NCBI RefSeq assembly: GCF_036711975.1
Contig: NW_027248940.1
Span: 6,448,001 to 6,512,000 of the forward strand
Source of the DNA: Onthophagus taurus
Lineage: Eukaryota; Arthropoda; Insecta; Coleoptera; Scarabaeidae
DNA: 64,000 nt
Reading direction: 5' to 3'
This document shows positions 35,315-44,771 of this stretch, one piece after another. Below the pieces are notes generated by a model. That model did no database searches. It was not told where the DNA came from and worked only from the letters and a program-made list of their open reading frames with translations. Made by a program: the position numbers and the translations under genes. Numbering within the stretch: position 1 is the stretch's first letter; each line of letters opens with the position of its first letter.

Positions 35315-35944
35315 CTAGGCGTGTCTATTCTCCCAACAAGCATCGCTAATTTCCTTTAGCCGATGAAACTCCATATTGCTCATTATGTGATCTTCAAATA
35401 CGTGTTTTAAATTTGTTAAGTCTTGTTTAAATAACACCAAAAAGTTACAATTATCGCGAACTAATTGTTTTGGAATTGCACTATAACTTTGACAAATTAG
35501 AAAACAATCAATGTTTTTATGCCGACTATACGAAAAAAATTCCTTAATGACATTTTGACCTGTACAGGAAACATCGTCAAATACGACTACCGAATATTCT
35601 TTCGTATCTTCCGGTCGAATGAACTCGTCTATATTAGAAAATTCATAGTAACCGCAATCTTTTATAGGTTCAATTAAACGTCTTAAAAAATCGTACTTAT
35701 TTTGGTATAACGAATTAGAGCATAAGTACAAGTTTAGGAAGCGCAACCCATTACGTGCAACTAAAAGCGATAACATAGCATTTGTTTTTCCGACACCTGA
35801 GGGTCCTACAATTAAACCTCGCTTACATTTTCCACCAAATAAATTGCTGTGTCTTGTAAAGTGTTCTTCGACCGAACCATTACTAAAATTTACTATAGGC
35901 AGTGTTAGAAGTTGCGGTAAACATTTTAATTTCTCGTCGATCAT
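35315..35944 (-). CDS. atp: Polinton packaging ATPase (FtsK/HerA-A32 type)
   Basis: 209 residues. Walker A GPSGVGKT at residues 47-54, Walker B VVVFDDV with acidic pair at 123-124, and a later sensor-like segment FLICQSYSAIPKQLVRDNC. This matches the A32-like genome-packaging ATPases of Polintons and large DNA viruses, which translocate DNA into capsids. Length is typical and no lesion is visible. It ends 120 bp upstream of the 387-residue gene, in the same direction. Confidence 0.92.
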   Translation of the reverse strand: MIDEKLKCLPQLLTLPIVNFSNGSVEEHFTRHSNLFGGKCKRGLIVGPSGVGKTNAMLSLLVARNGLRFLNLYLCSNSLYQNKYDFLRRLIEPIKDCGYYEFSNIDEFIRPEDTKEYSVVVFDDVSCTGQNVIKEFFSYSRHKNIDCFLICQSYSAIPKQLVRDNCNFLVLFKQDLTNLKHVFEDHIMSNMEFHRLKEISDACWENRHA

Positions 35945-36117
35945 GATTCTCGTACTAAATGAATTATAACATTAACAGGATAAGACTGAATGAAAATATA
36001 GCAAAAGAAACTATATATACATATATTTAAGAATAATAATAATAATAATAAGTATAATACCTTAACCATTTAACCTAACATAACCTAACCTAACCTAAGG
36101 AAGAGGAGGAAAAATGG

Positions 36118-36429
36118 TTACCACTCCTCCTCCTCTTCCTGCTCACCCCGCACTTCATACGGGGGCGGAGGCGCTGCAGGTGTCGGTGTCGGAGGTTCTA
36201 TCCCAGTCGAACAATGGTGTATGTGCATGTTTTGAACATGCACCTGCCCTCTCACCACTGCCGACTCTGAGACAATACTGTTTACCTAAGAAGATTATGA
36301 AATTAAAAACGTGCAAAAAAGATTATAGATATAGCCTACCAGCTGAAACAGGGTATCTACTTTGACCTCCAATGACGCAACTCTTCGCTCCAACGTGAGC
36401 ACCCTCCCGAAGTTGTTGCTACCGGACAT
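36118..36429 (-). CDS. Two-exon small protein with PPPY motif (85 aa)
   Basis: Assembled by eye. Exon 1 (36429-36340, 30 codons) starts MSGSNNFGRV and forms a heptad-like helix (LTLERRVASLEVKVDTLFQL). A 54-bp intron (gtaggc...cttcttag, 36339-36286) is in phase 0. Exon 2 (36285-36118, 55 codons and TAA) contains a proline-rich run with PPPPYEV and ends EEEEW. PPxY is the ligand of WW-domain proteins such as Nedd4-type ubiquitin ligases and serves as a late-budding motif in several viruses. A coiled coil plus PPxY suggests an adaptor, but no homologue is recognised. The ATG lies 9 bases past the previous gene's stop, and that TAG doubles as a candidate splice acceptor. Confidence 0.6.
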
Positions 36430-36437
36430 CTTTTTAG

Positions 36438-37412
36438 CTAGGAAGGGAAGTTATTAGTATGTAAAGAAGACAAAATGAATTCTGCTTTTTTCATTTCAAC
36501 GGTTAATGTTGCAACGGTAATGTCGAGTGACGTTGTTAAAGAGTGGTTAGAACTCGACGCCAGCCCTTCCCTAAACTGTGCAAGTTCTCTCAAAGAGGTC
36601 TGCAATTGAAGTACCTTTGCATGAAGGTCTTTATAAAAATTTTGATACAAAATATTAATTTCGGTCAAAATCTCCTCTTTGGTTGTTTCTACTGCTGCAC
36701 ACATTGCATTTGAAAAAAGGCTGGCAGGTACATCGGAAATGACTGAAGTAGCGGGAATTGTGTCCATCCTTAAGATTTGTACTTTCGGGCTTAATGAGGG
36801 AATTTCTATGGTAGGAATGTTTATGTTAGTAGGGGGAGTGGGAATCGACGAAGCTTTAGAAGAAGAAGCCTTAGAAACAAAAGCTGCATTAATAGCTTTA
36901 AGGTATGTCCGGTTTTCGGTGCAGTGTTGTACCGCCATTAAAGAAAGAGAGTCGTTGGACTCATCACCGCTAGCCACTTCCGAGTGTGTCACTTCAACCT
37001 TTGACAGAGTCGCAGGTTCAACTGACACACGCTTGTGCTTGGTACTTCGCGAACGAGCACGGGTCTCCCGTCGAAGCTCTCTACACTTATCTGGCGGTAA
37101 CCACACACCTGCACCCTTCTTCCGGTGTTCACGGTTCCCCGACTTTCGACGAAGTGAAAGTGAAAGGTGTTTCACATTCTTATCGTCGACTTTCGAGGAA
37201 CCTGCGATGTTTGGAAGCGCCGTAGCTTGCTGCACATTAGATTCAACGTTTGGATCCATCGGCTGCTCATTAGGCTGCACGTTTGGATCCAGAGCCTTCT
37301 CAACAGTCGACATGTTCAACAGGTTTATGTCAAAACTGTTTAACAGAAAGGATTCCTGGCTGGCGAAACCCGGAGCAGTTAAATCAATTTGACTAAAACC
37401 GTCTTGAGACAT
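36438..37412 (-). CDS. Uncharacterised basic protein (324 aa)
   Basis: Intact frame whose ATG lies immediately after a splice acceptor (ttcttatcaag at 37413 and beyond). The N terminus is rich in Q/D/N. Residues about 85-135 are strongly basic (LRRKSGNREHRKKGAGVWLP, ETRARSRSTKHKRV), so nuclear localisation or nucleic acid binding is plausible. The C-terminal 90 residues look helical and coiled-coil (TTKEEILTEINILYQNFYKD). No family recognised. It is the last exon of a transcript with at least six short upstream exons, and could be Polinton cargo or a gag/core-like protein. Confidence 0.65.
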   Translation of the reverse strand: MSQDGFSQIDLTAPGFASQESFLLNSFDINLLNMSTVEKALDPNVQPNEQPMDPNVESNVQQATALPNIAGSSKVDDKNVKHLSLSLRRKSGNREHRKKGAGVWLPPDKCRELRRETRARSRSTKHKRVSVEPATLSKVEVTHSEVASGDESNDSLSLMAVQHCTENRTYLKAINAAFVSKASSSKASSIPTPPTNINIPTIEIPSLSPKVQILRMDTIPATSVISDVPASLFSNAMCAAVETTKEEILTEINILYQNFYKDLHAKVLQLQTSLRELAQFREGLASSSNHSLTTSLDITVATLTVEMKKAEFILSSLHTNNFPS

Positions 37413-38104
37413 CTTGATAAGAAAAGAAAATTAATTAATTTTATTTTAATAAAAAAAACATGTATACTTACATCGCTTGATGAAAAATACAGTTGCACGT
37501 TAAAATCTAACTGCAGAGGGTGCTTGTCAACAAAGTGCTGAATGATAGGATATGAATGATAAAACGTTCGAAAAAATAAAGTTATTCTTACCAATAAAAG
37601 TTAACTTGAAAAAATAGAAGGAGCTATAGGAATGAAAAACACAAGATTAAAAACAATATATGCCAAGAAAGGAGACTATACTTACCAGAAAAAAGTTGCT
37701 GAAATTACGATGTTAAAAACTGATCGGTTTAATCGAACTGATCAGCAGTAAGCTCCTGTAGGAATTGGGAAAAAATATCAATTTAACATAACAAACAAAT
37801 AAACAAGTTGTACTCACAAAAACAAAGTAGAACGAGCTGTCATGATGAAATAAAGCAAGAATATATTATATAAACATGGAAGTAGAAAAGGTTACTTACC
37901 AAATAAAACACGTCAGCAAAAAAAGAGAAAGCTGAATGAGCAAGGATGTCTAGGAGTGGAAAAAAACAATTTTAAATATTGTATAAACATGCAAAACAAA
38001 TATAGTTTTACTCACCAAAAAAGAGAAAGTTGTAGAAAGAGCTGTAGTGATGGAGAGAAAATGAACGTTATATAAACTTGATAATAAAGAAGGTTGTACT
38101 TACC
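37413..38104 (-). other. Tandem micro-exon leader (six short exons plus a donor)
   Basis: On the minus strand seven near-consensus donors (GTAAGT, GTGAGT or GTAAGA) alternate with pyrimidine-rich acceptors. Proposed exons: 38041-38016, 37949-37900, 37836-37818, 37755-37686, 37623-37592 and 37537-37472, after an upstream exon ending at 38104. Exons are 19-70 nt and introns 54-66 nt. The exons are pyrimidine-rich, stop-containing and lack a useful ATG, so they would be 5' leader. Several exon starts are alike (CTCTTTCTA, CTCGTTCTA, CTCCTTCTA), hinting at duplication of an exon-intron unit. Confidence 0.6.
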
Positions 38105-38109
38105 AAAAA

Positions 38110-38430
38110 ACTGAAGAACAAAAACACGTAATGAAGGGGGGCGTGGGGTGGGGCGTGGCAAGGGGGAGGAGTGGGGAATGGGCGGAGTTAGAGTGGGGGT
38201 ACTTTTTTTCTGGCTCAACTTTCCTGGCAACTGGGGGGGGGGAATTTTAGATTTCCCCCACTCCCATCCCCACTCTTCCATCTCCACTTTGGGAGGAGCC
38301 TGAGGAGGAGCATGGGAGGAGCATAGGAGGAGCTTCAATAAACAATCCTTTTCCCTTTTTCTTTTCTCTTTTTTTTTTTTTTTTTTCTTCCTTTTTTCCC
38401 CTTTCTTTCTTCCTTTTTTTCTTCCAATTT
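38110..38430 (-). promoter_or_regulatory. GC-box rich and polypyrimidine region upstream of the leader
   Basis: 38130-38250 carries many G runs and GC-box/CACCC-like words (GGGGCGTGGC, ggggtggggcgtgg). 38290-38335 repeats GGAGGAGC five times with small changes. 38340-38430 is a nearly pure polypyrimidine tract on the plus strand. This lies where a promoter for the minus-strand micro-exon transcript would be. The G runs could form a quadruplex. Function is inferred from position only. Confidence 0.35.
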
Positions 38431-38591
38431 AATACTTTTTCAATGTACAACCCAAGTCATACCAACCCAATGTACCATGTATTCATTTAGATTAACTATT
38501 TTTTCTTTTAAATTAAAACAACTTTTTACACTTTTTACAATCTTTTATTATTATTATTAATTTACAATCTATAACTGACAATGTTTATATA

Positions 38592-38924
38592 CTAAACCAT
38601 ACATAAAGAACAATCCTTTCTTGCCGATGGTGGACCATCAATATGCGTTTCCCAATGAGGCAAATTATAATGTTCAAAACAGGGCAGCTTGCTTTGTAAT
38701 CGCTCATCGTTTCTATACTTCAACGGTAATTTAAACCAAACCGCCGCCAAATCTAATGGCTTTACTTTATTGATATAATAATCGATTGGTAAATAACATA
38801 ATTCGTAGTTTTTAATAGTCGCAAAAGATAAATCAGATTCGTATCTTTCCATAATATCCCACACTTTATTAATTATAAAAGTTGAAAGTCCCAATCTGGT
38901 AACTAACCGCCAAAGACGTTCCAT
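38592..38924 (-). CDS. Hypothetical Polinton protein
   Basis: A 110-codon frame starting MERLWRLVTRLGLSTFIINK and ending with a Cys pair (KDCSLCMV). It is open upstream to 39035, but that part is hydrophobic and probably not coding; an acceptor-like gagcag sits just before the ATG. The sequence is rich in aromatic and helical segments (YELCYLPIDYYINKVKPLD). It follows the 38981-39460 gene closely. No family recognised. Confidence 0.5.
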   Translation of the reverse strand: MERLWRLVTRLGLSTFIINKVWDIMERYESDLSFATIKNYELCYLPIDYYINKVKPLDLAAVWFKLPLKYRNDERLQSKLPCFEHYNLPHWETHIDGPPSARKDCSLCMV

Positions 38925-38980
38925 CTTGAACTGCTCTACCGCTACTACCCGTCTGCCTTTCTCAATTCGTTTACATATAG

Positions 38981-39460
38981 TTATAGATGTCTGAATACGT
39001 ATGAAAATAAATAAAAAACATTCGATAAGGAGCACATACTTGGTCTCTTTTTATGATAGGGACACATCGGCGCACCAACCTCCAATTTGCATTCATTTTC
39101 CGGCAATTCTTTTACCGGTATTGTTAAAATTCTTCTTAAAAATGTAGCTATCTCACGTCCTTTTACGTACGCTACTTTTGTCGAACGACACAAATAACAA
39201 ACGATCTCATCGAAACGAGACGCAGGAACAAACCCGTCGTTCCAATCAATACAATGATGATGACTCATTAACCAATTCGCCGTATTGCGAAATTTGGTAG
39301 ATAGTGAAGAAAAGCTTCGACTAGGTTGAAACACGTAATGACTTATACAATGATTACTGTCGTAAGAAGCCAGTTCCTTTGGGATAAATTCTTCATCGTT
39401 TATCGTGAAACCTTGAATGTCCAAAATAATAAAATCCCTTTGAAAAACCATAATATCCAT
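38981..39460 (-). CDS. Uncharacterised Polinton-associated protein
   Basis: 160 codons starting MDIMVFQRDFIILDIQGF. Conserved-looking stations are FIPKELASYD, HYVFQPSRSFSSLS, NWLMSHHHCIDWNDG, VAYVKGREIATFLRRIL, and a C-terminal Cys/His cluster (CPYHKKRPSMCSL). This pattern recurs in uncharacterised proteins of insect mobile elements. The early DIQGF and HHxxxW stations recall an RNase H-like nuclease fold, but I do not claim one. Its end overlaps the open frame of the next gene. Confidence 0.6.
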   Translation of the reverse strand: MDIMVFQRDFIILDIQGFTINDEEFIPKELASYDSNHCISHYVFQPSRSFSSLSTKFRNTANWLMSHHHCIDWNDGFVPASRFDEIVCYLCRSTKVAYVKGREIATFLRRILTIPVKELPENECKLEVGAPMCPYHKKRPSMCSLSNVFYLFSYVFRHL

Positions 39461-40574
39461 AATATACCACTATATGCAAACGTTTCCTTCGATGTTTAGA
39501 GATACACTAAATGACGTTGCTTCAACAGTACCACTATATTAATTGCTTAACCATTTTAGTAAGAGGCGAATACACAAATGCTCTGTCATGCAGAATTAAT
39601 GCGTAAACTGTCGTACCCTCCGGAATTGGATTTTTCGTTGAATACTCGATTTTTATTTCTACTCCGCTTTTATGTATTGCTTCCTGTTGATACGTGCAAT
39701 CGATTCCAATTAACGGCGCGTAAGTTTTAAATTCTTCCGGTGAAAACAAAGGTTCGCTTTCTTGATAGTAGTATGCTTGCTGAAATCTTGAATACATATC
39801 ATACAAAATCGCATAGTGATTGTTATCAAAATCCACATTCAAATTATCGTACGGAAAACGTTCTCCATTCAAGAAAACGGTTACGTTCGTTAAGTTACTT
39901 TCGATTTGTTTGAAATCCGATGATTATAAATCTAGGCGTTTCCAATTGTGGAGTAGTTTTGACGGCCCAAGATTGCTTCGTAGTTTGAGGTAATTGAGGG
40001 TACTCGTGTATTTCCCACGATCGAAAAGGAACGTGAATGTCTACGTTTCTTTCTGATAGTTTTGTTAATGCCAACTGTTCGCGTAATCCCACCGCCACGT
40101 GAGGAACTCTCCATATAATTTTATTAATGATCAATTTCAATTTTTCGTCGTTCGGAGCGGCTGCTGGTTGAAAGATGACGTCCGTATCATCGTGTCCGCG
40201 AATTAGCACAAGTTCCTGTCGAACGTTCATCATAATCTTTCTGAAATCTTCTGCGAATCCTAGCAACGTTTTTAGCGGAACGCTAAGACCGAAATTTCCA
40301 TTTTTATCTAAAGCCTTTGAAACACCCGCTATATCATCTTTCCAAGGTTTTATGTGCCAACCGGCGTTCTCTAATTTCACCACCTCGTTCTGTGTAGATG
40401 AGAAATAACCCTTCATGCATGAGCTTATACCGACGTTCCGCACACCATCAACATGTACTCCGTTAATAAGATATCGAATATCGCTAAACATAAATGCAAC
40501 GGGATTGTTAACCAATTGCCCCGTTGCACTGGCATCTTTTGTTATACTTCCGTCCGCGGCTAACTTACGAACGC

Positions 40575-40704
40575 TGTTATAATAATGAGTCGCACAATTA
40601 TAAATATATCTTTATTAAATATTAACTCTACAGATCTTTATAGCTACACACACGAGTTGCTTGTCATGCAATTCTTATTCAACTTGTCGTACATCTTTAT
40701 GACA
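40575..40704 (-). repeat. Gypsy 3' LTR
   Basis: 130 bp. It differs from the other LTR by one single-base gap in the acagatctttt run and one T/G substitution (ttattcaac against ttatgcaac), so the insertion is recent. An AATAAA-like word lies on the reading strand. Confidence 0.95.
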
Positions 40705-40718
40705 CCTCCCCTATCAAG

Positions 40719-42059
40719 TTAATACATCACATAATCATTAAATTTAGTCGGCTTTCGCATTATTCGGGACGGCTTAGTGTTTAGATTAACAATTGGTTGT
40801 TCATTATTTGCAATTAAAGGTACAATAGCATTTTCTACCTTATCACCTAACTTATTATTATCATGATTAGAATCAATGTCTTTTGGAAGAGCAGGAGGAA
40901 TCGTACTCTCTTCTATATTTGTAGGTAGTTGTCTGTCAGTTACTGATTTTCTCAAGACTTGACTATTTCTTCTTAGTACATTCAGTCCTGTATTTATTAA
41001 GTATGATCTTGGACTTTCATGTTTACCTATAACTACGGCTGGCTGCCACTCCTTGTTCTTTCTATAAACTATGCTTTCTCCCACATTAAAGTTTTTTAAT
41101 GGTTTTGTTCCCTTGTCATAGTATTTTTTCATTATTTCTTGTTTCTTGCTTAAATCATTTTTAAAACTCTTGATTTCCTCATTTATTTTTTGTACTATGG
41201 GTAACTTCGTTTTAATCTTTCGAGAAAACAAAAGTTCAGCAGGAGATCTCATTAACGCTGTAATTGGTGTGTTTCGATATTCCATCAAAGCAGCATCTAG
41301 ATCTTTAGTTTTACGAAGTATATTTTTAGCTGTCTGAACAAAGCGTTCTGCCAAACCATTCGATCTTGGATATCTCGGGCTGCTGGTTTTAAATTCAAAA
41401 TCATATTCTTTTGCGAATTTTCTACATTCAAAGGACGAGTAGGGCATGTTATCCGACACAACAATGTCCGGCACACCATGAGTTGCAAACACATTCTTAA
41501 AAGCATTTATTATGTCCGAACTCTGTTTTGACTTGAGAGGTATAATTTCTAACCACTTTGTCAGATAATCAACCATAACTAAAAATGACTTATTACCATA
41601 CTGAAGTATGTCAGATCCAATCTTTTGAAAAGGCAAGTTTGGGATTTCGTGTGGTATAAGAGGTTCTCGCATGTTTGCGTATCTGTATTTCTCACAAACT
41701 GCGCAACGTTCGATCATTTGTTTAATGTCACTAGCCATACCAGGCCAAAATAAGACTTGACGAGCTCTCGCAGTCGTCCTGTTTATACCAAAATGTCCTT
41801 CATGTAAAATTTTTAACATTTCCTGTCTAAATGATTTAGGTACGACCACTCTATCTCCCACAAAAACCATTCCATTATGCACGTCTATGTCACTTTGTAT
41901 TTGAAAATATACCTTCATTTCTCCATTATAAGTTTTATTCCAACCATGGTAATAACTTCTGATCACTTCCTTTAAAGTATCATCCTTCATTGTTTCATGT
42001 CTAAATTCGATTTTTCTCGATTCGCTCATTCTTATATATCTTTCAACTGTATGAACCAT
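40719..42059 (-). CDS. Gypsy integrase region
   Basis: 446 codons. The H2C2 zinc domain (HEGHFGINRTTARARQVLFW, CAVCEKY) is followed by the DDE core: GSDILQYGNKSFLVMVDY, VSDNMPYSSF, and SNGLAERFVQTAKN with the glutamate. Then come MEYRNTPITALMRSPAELLF and a C-terminal KNFNVGESIVYRK barrel-like part. It has its own ATG at 42057-42059 but is normally part of one pol. The preceding frame stops at 42032, and the expected segment between RNase H and the zinc domain is shortened, so a deletion with frameshift near 42060-42090 separates them. Confidence 0.9.
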   Translation of the reverse strand: MVHTVERYIRMSESRKIEFRHETMKDDTLKEVIRSYYHGWNKTYNGEMKVYFQIQSDIDVHNGMVFVGDRVVVPKSFRQEMLKILHEGHFGINRTTARARQVLFWPGMASDIKQMIERCAVCEKYRYANMREPLIPHEIPNLPFQKIGSDILQYGNKSFLVMVDYLTKWLEIIPLKSKQSSDIINAFKNVFATHGVPDIVVSDNMPYSSFECRKFAKEYDFEFKTSSPRYPRSNGLAERFVQTAKNILRKTKDLDAALMEYRNTPITALMRSPAELLFSRKIKTKLPIVQKINEEIKSFKNDLSKKQEIMKKYYDKGTKPLKNFNVGESIVYRKNKEWQPAVVIGKHESPRSYLINTGLNVLRRNSQVLRKSVTDRQLPTNIEESTIPPALPKDIDSNHDNNKLGDKVENAIVPLIANNEQPIVNLNTKPSRIMRKPTKFNDYVMY

Positions 42060-44548
42060 TTCCGACAGATCATCGACAGATAATCGATATCAATGTCATA
42101 TTTTAACAACTTTAATCGTATTCGTTGTAAACGAGGCGAGTTTATTTTACAAATCTCCTTATTCATTACACTAACGTTAGGTTTATGATCAGTGATTACT
42201 TTGATTGTCCTCCCGTAAATGTAATTGTGAAATTTTTGTGTTGCAAAATAAATTGCCAATAACACTTTTTCTATCACTGCATATTTCTTTTCAACATCAT
42301 TAAGTCCTCTAGATGCATAAGCCACCGGCTTCTCATCCTGCATCAAGCAACACCCAATACCATTTTGAGATGCATCTGTTTGAATAACAATTTGTTTCTT
42401 ATCATCAAAGTTCATTAAAGTAGTGTTTTTATTAATCTCATCTTTAATTTTTTGTAATGCTTTATCATGTACATGCAACCATTGGTATTCTACATCCTTT
42501 TTAAGTAGTTGACACAATGAACTAGCTATTTCTCCTAATCTGGGAATAAATTTTCTTACATAATTGATTAAGCCTAACAGCTTTTGCAACTCTTTTTTAG
42601 AATTAGGTGGTTTTAAATCATTTATAGCTTTCACTTTCTCACTATCTAGTCTCATTCCCTCTGCACTGAAAATATGTCCCATGTATTTTACACTACCTTT
42701 TCTAAACTGGACTTTTTCTTTATTGAATTTTACACCTTTTTCTCTTGCCCTCTGTATAACCTTTCTTAAAGTTTCATCATGTTCTTGTAACGTATTTGTT
42801 GCAATCAACAAATCATCAAAATAAATGATTGTATTCTCAATATCACCAAAATTTTTGTTATTTATTTTTTGAAAATATTCAGGTGCTATTTTTAGACCAA
42901 AAGGCAATCTCAGAAACTTGTAGGAGCCAAATGGGGTGGAAAAGGTCGTAAGTTTATTAGATTCATTACATAATTTGATTTGGTAATAACCATCTTTAAA
43001 ATCTAATACTGAAAAATACTTTTTACCATTCAGTTTACTACTAATATCTTCTAAGCTCGGGATTTCAAAAAACTCTCGTTCTATACATTTATTTAATTCG
43101 TGTGGATCTAAACATAATCTTAACGATTTATTAGGTTTTTCAACTATTACAAGAGGATTAACCCACTCACTAGCTTCAGTTACTTTAGCAATTATTTTTT
43201 GTCTTTCTAAGTTTTGCAGTTTTTCATATAACTTTTTCTTTATAATTAACGGAACACGTCTACATGGTTTAGCAACGGGTACACTATTTGCTTTTAAATT
43301 TATTTTACATAAATCATTGAAAGTTCCCAATCCTTCAAATACATCTATATTTTCTTGAATAAACTTTTCTTTTGTATTTTTTACTATTTCATTAGTATCT
43401 TTAATAAATCCCAACTTATAACAACTAGGCAAACCTAACAATGGTTTTACATCTCTATTTATAACCAAGAATTCCAAATCTATTTTTTCCGATTTATGAG
43501 CACAGTTTAATTTAATTTTACCTTCCGGCTTTAATCTCGTCCCACCATATGCTTCAAGAATAACCTTTGTCTCTTGTAACGGCTTATTTGGAATTATTTG
43601 CATTGGGATGATGTTTACTTCTGATCCTGTATCCACTTTGAATTGCACCCATTTACCCTCAATATTTATTTTTTCCATCCAAGTTGACTTATTTCCAATA
43701 GTAATTTCACCTACCATTGCCAGACTACTAACTAACATCTTCTCATCTTCATCTTTCGTGATTTCATATTCGTTTTCGGTTACCTCTCGAACTTTCTTTA
43801 TATTTGTTTTGCATACAGCCGTAAAATGATTTTGCTTTCCGCACTTAAAACATTTCTGTCCATAGGCTGGGCACTCTCCATAATTATGTGATTTATTACA
43901 TTTATGGCATTTTCTTACTTGATTTTTCTTTTCTTCTTTCCTTTCTTTTCCTATACTCCTCTTTTTGATAGCATCTATGTGTGCCTCATCTTTATTTCTA
44001 ACATTTTCCATATGTTTTCTTGTTATCTCAGCATTTCGACACATTTCAATTACATCTTCTAATTTCGGCATTTGGTAATTTAATAATTTTTCCTGTAATC
44101 GGACATCTTTGGTTCCAAGAATGATTCTATCAACAATTATTGATTCTTCCTGATCTTCATATTCACAGGACTGAACCAATTTCTTTAAATCTCCCAGAAA
44201 ACTATCAAACGGCTCATCTGGATCTTGAACTTGATTATTAAACACAAATCTTTCATATGTTCTATTTTTTCGTGGAGCACAATACTTTTTGAATTTATCC
44301 ACCACAACATCGTATTTATCTTTTTCTGCATCAGTGAATTTAAATGTGTTATATATTTCTATTCCTTCATTACCTATTGTGTTTAATAGTATTGCTATTT
44401 TTATCTTATCTGGTTTCATGTCTCTTTCGGATGCTATTAAATACATTTCCAGCTTTTGGAGAAATCTTTTGAAGTTTTCATTGAGATTCCCTTCAAATTT
44501 CATAGGGTCGGGTAATCTTCCCACACTTTCCATTTTTCCTAACCTCAC
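42032..44548 (-). CDS. gag-pol: Gypsy gag, protease, reverse transcriptase, RNase H (838 aa)
   Basis: Gag region (MKFEGNLNENFKRFLQKLEM, FKKYCAPRKN), two CCHC-type knuckles (CHKCNKSHNYGEC, CFKCGKQNHFTAVC), aspartic protease (FKVDTGSEVNII), reverse transcriptase (RLCLDPHELNKCI, FSVLDFKDGYYQI, active site YFDDLLIAT) and RNase H (VIQTDASQNGIGCCL, VITDHKP). Gag and pol are fused in one frame, as in some gypsy clades. Intact until the premature end at 42032, where the tail of the RNase H/linker is lost. Confidence 0.93.
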   Translation of the reverse strand: MRLGKMESVGRLPDPMKFEGNLNENFKRFLQKLEMYLIASERDMKPDKIKIAILLNTIGNEGIEIYNTFKFTDAEKDKYDVVVDKFKKYCAPRKNRTYERFVFNNQVQDPDEPFDSFLGDLKKLVQSCEYEDQEESIIVDRIILGTKDVRLQEKLLNYQMPKLEDVIEMCRNAEITRKHMENVRNKDEAHIDAIKKRSIGKERKEEKKNQVRKCHKCNKSHNYGECPAYGQKCFKCGKQNHFTAVCKTNIKKVREVTENEYEITKDEDEKMLVSSLAMVGEITIGNKSTWMEKINIEGKWVQFKVDTGSEVNIIPMQIIPNKPLQETKVILEAYGGTRLKPEGKIKLNCAHKSEKIDLEFLVINRDVKPLLGLPSCYKLGFIKDTNEIVKNTKEKFIQENIDVFEGLGTFNDLCKINLKANSVPVAKPCRRVPLIIKKKLYEKLQNLERQKIIAKVTEASEWVNPLVIVEKPNKSLRLCLDPHELNKCIEREFFEIPSLEDISSKLNGKKYFSVLDFKDGYYQIKLCNESNKLTTFSTPFGSYKFLRLPFGLKIAPEYFQKINNKNFGDIENTIIYFDDLLIATNTLQEHDETLRKVIQRAREKGVKFNKEKVQFRKGSVKYMGHIFSAEGMRLDSEKVKAINDLKPPNSKKELQKLLGLINYVRKFIPRLGEIASSLCQLLKKDVEYQWLHVHDKALQKIKDEINKNTTLMNFDDKKQIVIQTDASQNGIGCCLMQDEKPVAYASRGLNDVEKKYAVIEKVLLAIYFATQKFHNYIYGRTIKVITDHKPNVSVMNKEICKINSPRLQRIRLKLLKYDIDIDYLSMICRKWFIQLKDI

Positions 44549-44640
44549 TTTGTATTTTTTACTTTTGTTCGGTTATTTTTTACTTTTTTTTTTTATTTCC
44601 TATCTTCTAACTGGAAATTAGTTCTTCCTTGACTGCGCCA

Positions 44641-44771
44641 TGTTATAATAATGAGTCGCACAATTATAAATATATCTTTATTAAATATTAACTCTACAGA
44701 TCTTTTATAGCTACACACACGAGTTGCTTGTCATGCAATTCTTATGCAACTTGTCGTACATCTTTATGACA
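44641..44771 (-). repeat. Gypsy 5' LTR
   Basis: 131 bp, TG...CA. Immediately inside is the primer-binding site beginning TGGCGCAGTC (44640 downward on the minus strand). That sequence resembles the tRNA-Ser type site of 17.6/297-like elements, from memory. Confidence 0.95.

Larger units (their letters stand above)
40575..44771 (-). mobile_element. Ty3/gypsy LTR retrotransposon (4.2 kb)
   Basis: Flanked by a perfect 5-bp target duplication AACGC (40570-40574 and 44772-44776). LTRs of 130 and 131 bp start TG and end CA. Reading the minus strand, the 5' LTR is followed directly by a primer-binding site TGGCGCAGTCAAGG, and a purine tract (gataggggagg) precedes the 3' LTR. The interior has gag-pol and an integrase frame. 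It inserted into the Polinton capsid gene. Confidence 0.96.

Noticed and set aside
36070-36105. Telomeric TTAGG repeat (aacctaacctaacctaagg)
   Set aside because: Only three to four degenerate units, surrounded by coding sequence; short runs of this kind are common in insect introns and spacers.
36679-37392. 237-codon plus ORF opposite the 324-residue gene
   Set aside because: Antisense shadow; the minus frame has better composition, a start placed at a splice acceptor and neighbours on the same strand.
38012-38450. Proline- and lysine-rich minus ORFs
   Set aside because: Low-complexity translation of the GC-rich and polypyrimidine tracts.
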